DNA from: Leptodontidium sp. MPI-SDFR-AT-0119
Taxonomy: Eukaryota > Ascomycota > Leotiomycetes > Helotiales > Leptodontidiaceae
Assembly: GCA_020726505.1 (NCBI GenBank)
Contig: JAHLEZ010000005.1
Location: forward strand, 2,790,001-2,854,000
Direction: 5' to 3'
DNA length: 64,000 bases
Made by a program: the position numbers and the translations under genes. Numbering within the stretch: the stretch's first letter is position 1; every line of letters begins with the position of its first letter. Positions 1 through 12,519 of the stretch are shown piece by piece. Under the pieces are notes generated by a model that had not been told where the DNA came from, searched no databases, and saw nothing but the letters and a program-made list of their open reading frames with translations.

Positions 1-3000
1 TGGACACGCAGCGGACGCGAACGCAGACAGAGACAATGCACCTCTGCGACATCGCTGTCGGCGACGAGGGCGCGCAGCATGTGCGTGCCGAGAAACCCAG
101 TACAGCCCGTAAGGACGATACGGCGTGCGCTTGTGCGTGGCGGCGCATTATTCTCCGCATTTGCATCTGCATTGGCATCTGCTGGAATCTGCGGCGGGGC
201 GAGGGCGGATATCCCGTCGAGCATTCCATCCACCTCCTTCTTCCAATCGAAGTCCGGATCCTTGTTGGCGGCTGGCTGGGACTCCGACCCCGTAGCCCCC
301 GTACGGAGCTTTCGCCAACTGGCCAAGGCGTCCTCGCAGAGTCGCGATAGCGTGTGGTTGGTCGACATGAGTTTCAATACCGGCACGTCAACGCCCAGGT
401 CTTTCAGGAACCATTCGCGAATGCGCACGGAAACGAGCGAGTCCACCCCATGTTCCGCCACGGGCACCTCAGAGCTGATCTCCGCCGGGTCGAGCTGGAG
501 CACGTTGCCCAGGACCTTCGAGAAGCACTTGATCAAGACAGCCAAGGCCTCCTTTGGATCTTCGCCCTCGACTGCCGCCAGCTGAACATCGACTTTGACG
601 TTCCCTTCCGCTTCATCCTGACCATCACCCCCCTCGTCTTGCGCGCCCTCTGGCACAAGGTAGCCTGACAGTCTCGGGTCCTTGTGCCAGGGCTCCGTAA
701 ACGTCCTCCTTATTCCAGTCACGAGTTCCGACGGCTGCGCTGAGTCCGGCCGTCCGCACTCAATGGCCTTAAGCAGCATGTCGTGCAGATCGGTCTCGCC
801 TTGTCGATCCAGCCGTGGGAGGAGAGACTTCTCAATGGTAGCGAGATGCTTTGGATCCGAACGATATATGTATCCCAGCCCCGTCAGGAAGCCAATGACG
901 ACGACCGAACCCGCAAGGCCACGCGCTCGCCGGCTTCGTACGAGGCTTGACATGTAGTGGTTTGCCGCGCTGTACGAGGACTGGCCACTGATTCCAACAA
1001 ACGATGTGGCAGACGAGAGCACTATAAAGAAGTCTAGCGCTTCTTCATTGGCACCGAAAAGCTCGTCCAGGTTCCGAGTGCCCGCAACCTTGGGCGCCAG
1101 CACCGCCTCGAAGTCTTCCCAAGGAGTGTCGGCGAAGGGACGGTCCCGGAGCACCATGGCACCGTTGATGATGCCCCCTATGATCGGCGGCATGCTGGAC
1201 TTGATCTCGCTGAATGCCTTCCTTAGGCCTTCTTTGTCCGTAACGTCCACTGCTACGGCCCGCAACACGGCTCCCTTTTGCGACATGAATTCGAAGACCC
1301 CGGCGGGAACGTCGGGATGCCGGCTTGTAAGAACAACGTTTCGAGCCCCGTTCTCTACCATCCATCGAGCAATGGAGATCCCAACGTCTCCGGTCATGCC
1401 AAAAAGAATATAGGTCTTGTCGCTGGCGAAGGTTCCTTTCTGCTCGGCTGGACCTGCGTCGTCGGTGGTGATTTGGTCCGTAGTGTCTTGTTCCGTTAGC
1501 TCCACTACTGTCTCTGCCGAATGACGATTCATGCTGTCTAGAGGCAAGACCCTGGGAATGTAAAGGGCGCCGTCTCTGAGTTCGAGGTGGGGCTCGTGAG
1601 TCCAGAGAATATCGCTCGGATCAGGCTGACTGGTTGCCGTGAGTTTGAGAAGAAGGTCTGCCAGGAGAGATGGCTCAAGCGACGTCGTATCATCGACGTC
1701 GAGGAATTGGAGGCGCAAATCGCTGCGTTCGGCCAACAGGATGCGGCCCAGCCCCACAGTTATACTCGCCATGGGACTTTTGCCCGTAGCCGCCCCTGTG
1801 GTTACCCATAGAACAGCGCTCGCGTTGGAGAAGATAGTCCGTATAGCTTCGAATTTGGCCTCGGTCATCTGCTCGAAGACGGGACTCTCCAGATCGCAAA
1901 GGCTAAGCACGACTGCTCCCGGGGGGCAATCAACGGCTTCCAAACTTGCAAGATCACATTGGTGAACACTTTCGTAGGAAGCAAGGAGTGCCTGCGACTT
2001 GGATGCAAGTTCTGACACGACATCACCGACGACCAGGACATGACCGAGTGGCCGGCTCGACGGACTCGAAGCGGCAGAGAGCGGCTCCCGAAGTGTCTGG
2101 AAGGTCTCGTTCGTTGCCTGAGACATGATGACAGAACAGAAGGAAGGCGTTGAGCTCGTGTCGACGCCCGAGAATCCAACTTCTTTGAGCACCCTGTCCC
2201 ATTCACCAAGACTGAGCGTGGGTTGCCAGACGCGGCCCTCATCAATGCCGAGCCACCATCCAGGCAGCGTACCCATGATGAGTTGAATGGGGAGATGGTT
2301 AGTGGTGATCTCCAGCAACACCAGATACCCGCCAGGTCGAAGCAAACGGCGACAGTGGCCGAGCGTATCTTTCATGCTCCGAGTGGCGTGCAGGGCGTTA
2401 GAGGCTATCACCATGTCATAGGCCCCCTCGTCGAATCCCTGGTCCACCGGATCCTTCTCAATGTTGAGTATCTTGAACGACATCTTACTGGAATGCTCGC
2501 TGAATTTTGTCTTTGCATTCTCGAAGAAGCCCGCTGAGATGTCCGTGTACATGTATGAGGCGTATTGATCGCGTATAGCCGAAAGCGCAGCTCGGGTGGT
2601 ACCGCCTGTTCCAGCCCCAACCTCGAGCACCTTCATGCGGGGGTAGCGGTGCGCGAGCTGCTTGACCAGAATCTCGAGATCAAGATTGCCGTCCGCAAAG
2701 CCGACTCCTTCTACGTACAGGCGGTCGAGCATGTCATCCTTCAAAAGCACCTGGAGGGGAGGCACGGTCCCACGAGCAATAGCTAGCAGGTTGTTCCCCG
2801 TGGCATGGAGGATCAGCATATCGTTATTCCCCGCTGCAAGATAGGGGGCGCTCCACTGCTGCACGTCTTCGAGCGTGTCGTTTGCCCACCCGGGCTCGAA
2901 ATCGGGAAGCTTGCCTGCTTCGATCTGGGGAAAAAGGTGCTCCCTGACCCACTTCATCATGTGCCGTCGATGTTTGTTCATGAGTATCAGCTCAGAGGGC

Positions 3001-6000
3001 TTGATCTGACCGCGGAGCCTCCGCAAGTAGAAGTGGGCGGTGCGCACCAGGAGCTTTCGCAACACCTCATGCTCTGGAGAAAACTTGGTCTTGAGGCTAG
3101 GCTCGATCCCGTCAGCCGCGTCCCGCGCCCACACTTCGCCCGCATAGAGCCACCGCTCCTTGGGCTGGTTCAACGCGGTCCATTGGACTCCCAGCAGCTG
3201 GATTTGGACCGTGCCATCGTTTATGTTGAAGAGGTCTACATCGCCCTTGAGTGCCTTTGCGTCTGATGAAAGCAGGACGCTGTCTGCCTTAAGGACATCT
3301 GGAGATGGGGCTGTCATGTTGATGCGAACACAGTCAATGCCTGTAGCGAGATATGTCGTCCCAAGTCTTCCGTCTTCTGGGTACGCAAGGGCGGACAGGT
3401 GGCCTTGAATGGCGGTATCAAGGACTACAGGGTGCACACAAGCACGTATTGCACTTCCTTCAGGAGGGGTCGAGACCGAGACGACGGCGCGCCCAAGGTG
3501 GCGATCCACTGCTCGTGCCACGAAATGGTCGGAATAGTTGTAGCCGACTTTAGACAGAGATGTGTAAAGTTGTCCCATATCCAAGCTGGTCATGGGGAGG
3601 AGGGGCTCCCTCCTGGTGGACAGGGCCTCCTGGGCAGGACCCAGGAAAAGCCGGACGCCAGCGCTGAAAGTATGGTTGAGCACATTTACCGGCCCGTCGA
3701 GCTTGGTCATGGTGATGTCCCCGCTGTAACAGGCCACGTCGGCGGTAATGCAGCTATCAGTCTCGCTCGTAACACGTACGGTAAAGACGACTTCCAGGCC
3801 TGGAGTATCTTCCTGCATGCTCATGGCGCGTACGATCTCAATATCGTGAAGCTCGAACAGCTGCAGCGCCTGCTGGTCATCGACGAGCCGCACGGCGGCC
3901 TCGTATGCCATTGCCACGTATCCCGTCCCCGGGAAAATGACCTCGCCCTGGATAGTATGCCCCCTTACCCACGGGAGCTCGCTCAGCTTGAATACCTGGC
4001 GCCAGTGGACCTCCCGCCTGCCCTTGTCACCCAGTACATTTGGACGACCCAGCAGCTCGTGTGGAGCTGGGCCATTGCGGAACATGCGATTTGCCCTCGA
4101 TTCACGCCAATTGAGGCTGTCGTGATCCCAGGGGTAGGTTGGGAGGTCCTTCAGAATGCTGGGCTCCTTAGGGCTATCCAGTGGCAAGGCCTGGAGCAGG
4201 CCACTGAAGGTGACCAGGGGGCGCGGTGACGGGAAAGCCGTCCATAGAAGTCCCAAGCAATCGGCAAAGGCTTCGACTGCACTCTGTCCGCGTTGGAGGA
4301 CACCGCCGTACGGCAAGTTCAGACCGGTCAACGACTTGATCACCTCGGAGCTTGGTCCCTTGAGAGCTGGGTGCGGGCCGACCTCGAGTGCCAGGTCTAA
4401 GACAGAGGATTCTTCAGACAAGGCACGGCTTACTGCTTGTGAAAATTGAACCGTGTTCGTCAGGTTATCAACCCAATATTGTCCGTCGAGTAGTCTCAAG
4501 CCTTCCTCGCTATCGAAAGAGCAACTACGGCCATTCGGTCCCCAAACACTGGAGTACCACTGGCAATTTCTGGGGCCCCTCACAGCTTTAGCTTTCACTC
4601 CACATTTGCGTAAAGATTCTAGGTAAGGCTCGGCACATGGCAGCATGTGATGAGAATGATACGCCGTGTCCACTGCCAGCGCACGGGCAAAGATCTTGTC
4701 TTGATCGAGTCGTTCTTTAGCTTCATCGATAAGAGCAGCATCTCCAGCCAGCGTGCAGCTCGTCGGGGAGTTACTGGCAGCAACCTTGAGACCGAATTCG
4801 CTGCAGAAATTCGATGCCGCTTCGAAACCCAAGCCCACAGCCATCATCTTGCCGCGTTTCCCGTCCGATCCCTGCGCCAGCTTGGCATGGAATCCTCGAT
4901 AATAGGCAACGCGAATGGCATCCCGAGCATCAAGGTAACCTGCGGTATAGGCAGCGGCAATTTCTCCAGACGAGTGCCCAACAACGGCTGCAAAGTTAAC
5001 GCCGGCCGCGCGGAGTGTATCCACAAGAGCAATTTGTAGGGCTGTGCAGATTGGCTGCGAGATGCTGGCTATGCCAACGCGGGACGTCTCTTTTGATGCT
5101 GAAAGTTCGTCAATCAGTGTCCAGTCAGGTCGATCGGTATCAGGAAGCGTATCGAGGCTTTGTTGTAGCCGGCTTATAGCCTTGTGGAATACGGATGATG
5201 TTTCGTAGAGCTCCTTGCCCATGGTGGCCCACTGAGCACCTTGTCCAGTAAAGACACCGAGGATGCGAGGCGGGAGAGACTTTGGAATCGCAGGGATTCG
5301 TACTGTCTTTTTGAGTATTTCGACACGGGTTTCCAGCTTCTCGATAAGCTGTGCAGCAGATATAGCAGAAAAGGAAGCTCGGAAGAGGAAGAAGTCACCT
5401 CTCCGAAAAAGGGTACGGCCAAGGCGAACAAGATCCGTCTCAGGATTCTCTCGTAGGTAGCCGGCCAGCGCTGCAGCCTTTGCTGTCAGTGCTTGAGCCG
5501 AGTTGGCAGACAGTACAAAAAGTCCGCCTGGATGTGGTTGAGCCGTAAGGCGGTCTGGGGCTCGGTTCCAGCTCTCAATGACGACGTGGGCATTAGTCCC
5601 ACCAAAGCCGAAACTATTTACACTCGCACGACGCGGTTCACCGTTGGGAAGGGCCGGCCAGGGGGTCAACGCTGTCGGAACGCGGAGTCGCTCATAAAAC
5701 GGCTCAATCTTTGGATTCAACTCTCGGAAATGGAGATTACCCGGAATCTGGCCATGTTGAACAGCCAATGACGCTTTGAGCAGTCCGGCGATACCTGAAC
5801 AGCCCTCGGTATGACCGACTACGGTTTTTATACTTGTACTACGCGTTAGCATAAGTAATGGCGTGCGTACGTAGTTATTACCTTCCAACAAGGAGCTGGC
5901 CATCGTACTGGCTCGGCTTTCCGGGGAAAAACACATCATGTATGGCCTGTGCCTCAATAGCTAGCACACGTCAACATCGCAGTCTATGGACCCTGCAAAT

Positions 6001-7196
6001 CGTTTACTTACGATCACCTGCCGGTGTGCCGGTGCCATGAGCCTCAAAGAACTGAGGGCGGTCACGCACTGGGTCCAGCCCGCACCTCATGTATGTGTCA
6101 CGAATGAGTTGAGCCTGCGATTCTGCACCCGGCATTGTGATACCTACAAGACGGTCATTGCGTTAGGCGCGGAGAAAAAAAATGTTGAAAAAAGTGGCGA
6201 ACTAACCTGGTGTGCGACCATCTTGATTGACACCGGTTTCACGGATGATACACTCGATATGATCACCGTCAGCGATGGCTTGGCTAAGAGTCTTGACAAT
6301 AACAGAGGTAAACCCCTCCCCTCGTCCGTATCCATCAGCAGAGGAATCCCACATGCGAGATCGGCCACTAGGAGACAACATGTTTAACTAGTGCATCACT
6401 TGTCAGCTTGAATTGCAATCGTGTGCTAAGCACGACACAACATACATTCGAATAAGCCATGTACAACTCAGGTCCGAGAATGAGATTCGACCCAGCCACA
6501 GCGGCCATGTCTATTTCTCCGCTTCGAAGGGCAAGGACTGCCTGATGTAGCGCCACGAGCGACGACGAACAAGCCGCATCGATCACACTAGAAGAGCCTC
6601 TCCAGTCGAAAAAGTACGATATACGGTTAGCGAGGATCGCCTGCGAACCGCCAGTTGTGAAGTACTGCGGCAAGCTGTCGTAGCCACGCATCGAAGCATA
6701 CTGAAAGTCGGAGCCAATCACTCCGACGAAGACCCCAGTAGCTGACCCTTGAAGCTGGGGAATCGAGTAGCCTGCCGATTCCACGCCCTCATAGACGATC
6801 TCGAGCAGATTCCGCTGCTGAGGGTCCATCGCTTCAGCCTCCTTGGGACTGATGTTGAAGAAATCCCGGTCGAAGAGCCGCGGTTCATCTTGTAAGAGGT
6901 AGCCATTTCTGGTATTCGTGCTCTATTGTGCACAGTAATCAGCCACTGAGCTCAAACATGTGATTTTGAAATAGCGAATTGTTTCTTCTTACCCCATGAT
7001 GCTGGCTGTCCTGGTGGTAGAACACATTGGCATCGAATCGACTGGACGGAACTTCTTCTGAGATATCCCTCGGGTTTTTGAGAAGTTCCCAAAGCTTAGA
7101 GGGGGAAGTGGCGCTACCTGGAAGGCGGCAAGAGCTTCCCACTATCGCAATGGGCTCCCGTAAGGGTCCAGTGTTGTTGGGTTGTATGCTGCCCAT
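1..7196 (-). CDS. Highly reducing polyketide synthase, KS-AT-DH-CMeT-KR-ACP-R (3' end outside window)
   Basis: Iterative type I synthase building a reduced, C-methylated polyketide chain. Start ATG is at 7194-7196. Six exons are visible: 6993-7196, 6446-6922, 6207-6387, 6012-6143, 5882-5960, then one open exon from 5832 to the left edge, about 2,300 residues in total. KS has Cys186 in DAACSSS, the HGTG histidine (~323) and GHTEG (~365). AT has GHSSGE with Ser at 4971-4973. DH has [11 protein letters not shown] (~982) and the partner Asp in VVLDTA (~1163). CMeT has [11 protein letters not shown] (~1427). KR has GMTGDVG (~1835) and YSAAN (~1977). ACP has GVDSL (Ser at 438-440). The NADP motif GCTGFLG at 86-107 begins a thioester-reductase domain. 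CMeT is followed by a KR structural half and KR, so there is no ER; the gene at 16,734 probably supplies it. No condensation or adenylation domain separates ACP and R, so it is not a PKS-NRPS. Confidence 0.95.
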
Positions 7197-7724
7197 GATG
7201 TGTTGAATCAATCGATCGGGCTAGGTGCATGTATGGATATGGAGATTTCAAATTGTGTGTGTTCGGACGTGAGTTGTTAAGAACACAAGGTAGTAGTTGC
7301 CCTGGGAGCTCCTATTTCTGCGGACTATGCATGCATCTATAAGTCTAGGCACATCAGGGACATGTCCAAGACTGAGCGGGCAAGATGGCGCTACAATTGA
7401 GCGTAGGTTCCGCGGCGGCGCCAAGGTCTTCGGAATAATGTGGATTGTTCTAAGCCGGCCACGGCCGGACCGGACCGGAAGAACGAAGTTAGGCTGCCGG
7501 TCGGTCTATCGGTCTTCCTCGATCCTGGTAGTTTGAGCTTACCTCCGACATACCGATCCCTTTTGGTGGGTCATATTCTCCACTTTGGTCCATCGATTTT
7601 ATAAGGGAGTTTGACCCACTATCTAAAGACCAACACTTATGTTTTGATCTGTCAGACCATTCACAGTTCTTTGTCCTTATGTACTCAACGCCAGGCTTCA
7701 TCTTCGGTAAAATTTGAGATCAAC
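7197..7724. promoter_or_regulatory. Divergent promoter between PKS and first alpha/beta hydrolase
   Basis: The 528 bp between the two divergent start codons is rich in CGG/CCG triplets at 7455-7515, for example CCGGACCGG. It also has TCGGAGG on the minus strand at 7542-7548. Such triplets are typical targets of Zn2Cys6 regulators, so shared control is plausible. No binding protein can be named from the sequence. Confidence 0.45.
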
Positions 7725-8804
7725 ATGGCCACAGAGCAGGAGCGTAGAGATGTCGAGTTCAAAACTTTTGATGGCTTGACTTTGCGTGGCTGGCTCTTTG
7801 TAGGGCCTAAAGGTGGTCCTGCAGTGATTGTCAATGGCGCAGTAAGTCATCTACGAACCTTGACCGTCCATATTGTCTGCCCAGAAAGATATTGAGAATC
7901 CATACTTACCTAGAGCCATTCTTCATAATAGTTCATGTGCCCAAAAGAAGTTTTCGTGGCAGACGTAGCAGCTTGGTTCGGACGCAATGGCTTGACGGCT
8001 CTTGTCTACGACGCCCGTACTATAGGCATAAGCGATGGCCTACCTCGGAATGACCTGGACCCGCAGAAGATGGCTGAAGATAATTCAGATGCCGTCACAG
8101 TATGTATTTACCCACTCTCAGGATTTCGACCGTCCTACTGTCTGTCAATTATACTAACGTAACTGGAACAGTTCCTGGTGAACGAGGGCTGGGTGGATCC
8201 GCAGCGCATAGCCACATGGGGCTTTTTCTACAGTTCTGGAATAGCATTCGAGGCCGCGGCCTTCGATAAGCGCATCAAAGCCGTCATAGCACAAGGTCTA
8301 ATGCCCGAATGGTACCTGAATCCGGATGACCAGGAGTGGCTCGTCGCCAGTGCAGTCCAAGATCGGGCCAACCAGCTTCGCGGTAATCCACCTGATTACA
8401 TGCCCTTGCTAAATGAAAAGGGAGAGCACTTCTTGCTCTTCAAATATCTGCAAGATATGACACCCGACTCGAAGGCCCATCTGCCCGACTGGGTCCACAG
8501 GACCAGGAAGCACGCCCCGACCTTCAAAGATAGTCTGACCGTCCAAAGCTTCTACCGTCACGCCAAGTGGAAGCCCATAAACATATTCTCGTCCATCGCT
8601 CCCACGCCAGTCATGATCGTGACGCCCGAGAATGACGAGGTCGTGCCGCCTGAGTATCAGAAGGGTATATTTGATAGCCTGCAATCACCCCTGAAGAAGT
8701 TCCACATTGTGAAGGATAAGGGACATGCCGACTTTTTGAGCGTTAATCTTGATCAGCTGCTGATCCCGCAGCTAGATTTTCTCAAGGAAGCTTTGAAATT
8801 CTGA
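7725..8804 (+). CDS. Alpha/beta hydrolase (DLH/DltD-like), nucleophile apparently lost
   Basis: A 305-residue alpha/beta-hydrolase-fold protein in three exons: 7725-7841, 7932-8099 and 8172-8804. The introns are 90 and 72 bp. ATG at 7725 gives an N terminus (MATEQERRDVEFKTFDG) matching that of the paralogue at 11,505. The acid (TPENDEVVPP) and the histidine (KDKGHADFL) are present. The nucleophile elbow reads WGFFYSSG where relatives have WGxSxxG or, in the paralogue, WGLCFDG, so Phe occupies the nucleophile position. The protein may be inactive, a binding partner, or use a neighbouring Ser. It is transcribed divergently from the PKS. Homologous hydrolases occur in many fungal polyketide clusters as trans-acting thiohydrolases or transferases, but its substrate is unknown. 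Confidence 0.85.
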
Positions 8805-9340
8805 GCTACCATGTTGGATTTCATGTGATCCAAGAGTCACGGGCATGCAGAATACTCTAGTAGAGTTGATTTGTAAATGCATGGAGAGCTTTAGAAGCTC
8901 TTCCTCATGTATATAAACACCTACTCTCACCCTGCCTTTAGAATGGCGAGGCATGCAAAATACAAGAATCTGACATAACCAAATTCTTCTGCCAGTAGAA
9001 TCCGGACTCGCGTGCGGGTCTTTCATGCTGGTCTGGATCCTGAGATCTACATAGTATGACTAGAGTGCCGATAACGTTACTTTTAATTGTGCATACGTAA
9101 AGGCTGATCATGCTGTGTATATTGGTAGATTATCAACTCAAAGTCAAAATTAGCTATCATGACTCTATTGAAAAGCTTATTGACTCTGACTTGTTCAATG
9201 CTGTAGATCTGTAAAGTGCTGCAAAAAGGTATCTGGGCAATGAAAGTGCTCCCGAAATCAGTTAAAACCTGTCCAGAGGTGGTCCTCAAACTTTCACGCC
9301 AATCAAGAATATCAACAAGCTCGTTCTATTCTTCTAATGA
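8805..9340. other. Convergent 3' spacer
   Basis: This spacer lies between the converging ends of the first hydrolase and the FAD monooxygenase. It is AT-rich and contains no coding sequence or repeat that I recognise. Confidence 0.6.
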
Positions 9341-10618
9341 CTATCTATCTCGTCCCTCCAGGGACTCCAATATCTTCTCAACATCGCGATCGATGTCTAC
9401 AAGGTACAACCACCCCAGCTGCGACTTGCCCGCATTATCAGAGTCAAGTTCCCCTTTCATGTCCTCGGGCATCTCTGCCCTTTGTTCATCCGTCATCCTC
9501 ATGGTCATCACAAGGTTGGTAACTCTTAATACCCCACGCATTCTCTCCATCCTGTAGGCCTCCCAAGCCGTCAACGCGTCCGACAAGCTTACTTTACCCT
9601 TGAGATTCGCCAAGAGCAACCCAAGGCTATAACTGCTCTCAAAGGCTGAATTGGCGCCTTGTCCTGCCGAGGGCGGAATAGCATGTGCTGCATCTCCGAT
9701 TATGACCACTCGTCCAGTTGTTGAGTGCCAGCGATCCATCTCAGAGGTGAGATCGTAAAACGGCCAGACATTCAGGAAATGAGCCTCTGGAGTACTAACT
9801 TGAGATTGTACGGCCTGGACAAGCGGCGTCCATGCAGCGGGATCTTTTTGGAGAATCTCAATCAGTGCATCTTTATCTTCCAGCAATTGCGACCATCCTG
9901 CACGATCCTGCTTTTCAAATTTCAATTGTCGTCCTACAAAGAGCTCCTTGCCACCTTCAGTCTGAGGTGTTATGATGAAAGAACCCTCCTTCCCACGCAG
10001 AGACACTGGAAGTGGGAGACTCTTTCCCAGGTCCCAATTGTCACTTGGGAAGCAATACGTTAAGCCGAGGAAGCCAGTGTAACGTGGATGGACGTCTGGG
10101 AACAAATAGGATCGGACTTTGGAATGGATACCATCGGCGCCAATCAACATCTCATCTGTCTCCCGAGTTCCGTCTGCGAATTCGAATTCGACACCATTTG
10201 AGTTTTCATTGACAACCTTGGTAAATTTCTTTCCATAGAAGATTTCAATGCCAACTTCTGCCGCCATTTTCCTCAACTCGGCGATTATCACCTTTCTCGT
10301 AACGCGGAGACTATCGTACCCATACACATCTTTCTTTCCAAAATAGAGTTTCCCGGTGACTTCGTATTCAGGATCCGTCAAAAATGTGAAAGCCTCGAAG
10401 CTATAGCCTTGAGACTTGATGCGAGAGTATGCGCCGATGGCGTCCAAGCAACGCAAAGCGTTTGGAGTGAGTGACATAGCGCCGCCGAGGTCATGGTCTG
10501 GCCCTCGGAATTCAAAGAATCGCGGTTGGATGCCATGGCTTTTGAGGACGAGACCAAGGGTGAGGCCGCCTACGCTGGCACCGATGATAGCCACTGATTT
10601 GGGGGTAGTCGAGACCAT
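9341..10618 (-). CDS. FAD-dependent monooxygenase (class A flavoprotein)
   Basis: A 425-residue single-exon class A flavoprotein hydroxylase, which uses NAD(P)H and O2 to hydroxylate or epoxidise a substrate. The Rossmann motif IIGASVGGLTLGL sits near residues 10-22. The second FAD/NADPH motif is LIGADGIHSKVR in mid-protein. The ribose-binding motif GDAAHAIPPSAGQGAN is near residue 310. I chose the ATG at 10,616-10,618 because the FAD motif follows immediately; the frame opens about 30 codons upstream but that stretch looks like leader. No transmembrane anchor is evident. It lies between the two paralogous hydrolases, which suggests post-synthase oxidation of the polyketide. Confidence 0.92.
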   Translation of the reverse strand: MVSTTPKSVAIIGASVGGLTLGLVLKSHGIQPRFFEFRGPDHDLGGAMSLTPNALRCLDAIGAYSRIKSQGYSFEAFTFLTDPEYEVTGKLYFGKKDVYGYDSLRVTRKVIIAELRKMAAEVGIEIFYGKKFTKVVNENSNGVEFEFADGTRETDEMLIGADGIHSKVRSYLFPDVHPRYTGFLGLTYCFPSDNWDLGKSLPLPVSLRGKEGSFIITPQTEGGKELFVGRQLKFEKQDRAGWSQLLEDKDALIEILQKDPAAWTPLVQAVQSQVSTPEAHFLNVWPFYDLTSEMDRWHSTTGRVVIIGDAAHAIPPSAGQGANSAFESSYSLGLLLANLKGKVSLSDALTAWEAYRMERMRGVLRVTNLVMTMRMTDEQRAEMPEDMKGELDSDNAGKSQLGWLYLVDIDRDVEKILESLEGRDR

Positions 10619-11504
10619 AGTGACGCAGGAATGCAAAATGAAGCAGTGAACCTGATGACAAAAGTCAACAACAATTTTGCCGATTGAGCTTAGCTGTACT
10701 TGATACATTTGTTATATGCCTGATCGAAGACTCCCTGAGTCAACTTCGCGACTACAAAGACTGACTAGAACCCGGCGTCCCGGCTTCCGAGGCGGTGGCT
10801 CGGTGCACTTACGGTGGACCGGTGTTCGCCACTAAATCTAACTTACTGGTCGCCGAGTTCACGGCGTGCAAGCATCCTTGTGAGACTTATTGCTGCCGTC
10901 CCAAGTCTAAAACCGTGTAAAGAGTATTGTATGTTGATATAGAAGACAAGAGTGAACTCCTTCATCTCTTTCGTGAGTCATGATAGAAAATCTTAAGTGT
11001 AGACCGAAAGTACACGCTGTGGTCCCAGAAAAGAAATATTTGGAATTAGAGTTGTATCAAACCTTCTTGACTATAACTAAGGACAAAAATTATCGCCTTC
11101 ATCCTCTTGGTATTGTGGGAGGGACGAAGCCCAATAACCACACAACAAAAGAGCTATCATGTAGTGAGGTACGGGACAGATTCTAGGTGAGGAAATCGCG
11201 AATTAATCAAATCTAAAGATATTATATATCTAAAGGGTATAAATGGTTAAGAGAGGAGAAGAGAATAAAGTGTATTGAATAGAATTCTATAAAAGTGCTA
11301 TGTTGTTGAGTAGCTTTCAAGTGTTGAGGTCTTTTATGTGGAAAGAGTCTATCCGGTCATTGACAAAGAACCGACTGAGGGTCTCCCCCGCCACAGTATA
11401 TCTGTCACATAGCGCACAGTCTGAAGGTTCCTTCAGGAGCGTACATGTTCTTTTGGGTTGTATTGCTGTGTGGTATATTTCTATATCAATATATTACAAA
11501 TATT
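10619..11504. other. Monooxygenase promoter and AT-rich spacer
   Basis: The first 200 bp is upstream of the monooxygenase and holds several CGG/CCG triplets, including TCGGAAGCCG on the minus strand (10,781-10,790). The rest, to the end of the second hydrolase, is AT-rich with no recognisable gene. Confidence 0.5.
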
Positions 11505-12519
11505 TCAAAGCTGCATGTGCTTCTTCAAAAAGTCAAGTTGCTTATTGAAAGCATTGTCCATATCCCCAAACATCCAATCAAAATGATTTCTCCCGAGAAG
11601 AATGCAATGTTCCTTCGGCTCAAGCAACATGTCGAATGCCTCCTTCTGCCTCGAAGCGGGAAACACCTGGTCATGCTCAGGCGTTACCATGATGACTGGC
11701 GTTGGGCTGATCTTCGGTAGTAGGTGCAGCATGTTCCAATTAACACATCGCATGTAGGTGTTGGCTGTGACACGATTCTCAACGGGCATATCCAAGCCTT
11801 CCATCGTTGAGAAGAAGTTGCCTAAAGGCTGACCGAGCGCCGTAACGCCGTCTTCATCGACTAGAGGCAGATACATGGGCTCTTCTCCAGCTATCCGGCC
11901 GGCGCGGTCTGCTAACGCAAGCTCGAGGAGGGCTTCGCGGCGTTCGGGATCACCAGTGGTATCCATCATTGGCGCCACCGCTACGACGGCAGCGATCCGC
12001 CGGTCTGATGCCGCGGTCGCGAGCATGATGTTGCCATCAAAACAAAGACCCCAAACCGCAATTTTTCCCGGATCTACCAGAGGGTGCTGGGAAAACCACG
12101 TAATCGAGTCCATAAAGTCATCGATTCGCCTGTGCATGTCGCTCTACCGCGACGGTTAGTTTTAGCTGATGACGATCCACCAGGCTCTCTCATATATAAT
12201 ATAGCACAACTTACATCATTTCTGGGTTCACCATCGCTAGAACCAATACCGAAAGTGTCAAAAATGAGTGCTGTAAAACCACGCTTGCGATACCACTCAG
12301 CAATGTCTGGTACGACTACATCCTTAGGCATGTTGAACTGCGCAGCGAATTATTAGGCGAAAGGTCAAGGTCTTCCTCAGAATTTGGACATGGATTTTCA
12401 CGTACCCCTGCCGAAAGGATAATCCCAGGTCCGCGCTTCTCGGCTGGATACAGCCAGCCTCGCAGCTTGATGCCATCGAGAGTCTTGAACTCGATATCTT
12501 CGCGTGAAAGTTGTGCCAT
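11505..12519 (-). CDS. Alpha/beta hydrolase with Cys nucleophile, paralogue of the 7.7 kb gene
   Basis: A 291-residue hydrolase in three exons (12,406-12,519; 12,215-12,337; 11,505-12,143) with introns of 68 and 71 bp. The N terminus ([16 protein letters not shown]) and overall layout match the hydrolase at 7,725, so the pair arose by duplication or paired acquisition. Its elbow is WGLCFDG, placing Cys where serine hydrolases carry Ser, as in dienelactone hydrolases. The acid lies in TPEHDQVFP and the histidine in GRNHFDW, completing a Cys-Asp-His triad. No signal peptide is seen. It is divergent from the CMD-like gene across 364 bp. Likely roles are chain offloading, lactone opening or ester hydrolysis, all inferred. 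Confidence 0.87.

Noticed and set aside
1..7196. PKS-NRPS hybrid
   Set aside because: The reductase motif follows the ACP after a linker of about 110 residues, with no condensation, adenylation or second carrier domain between.
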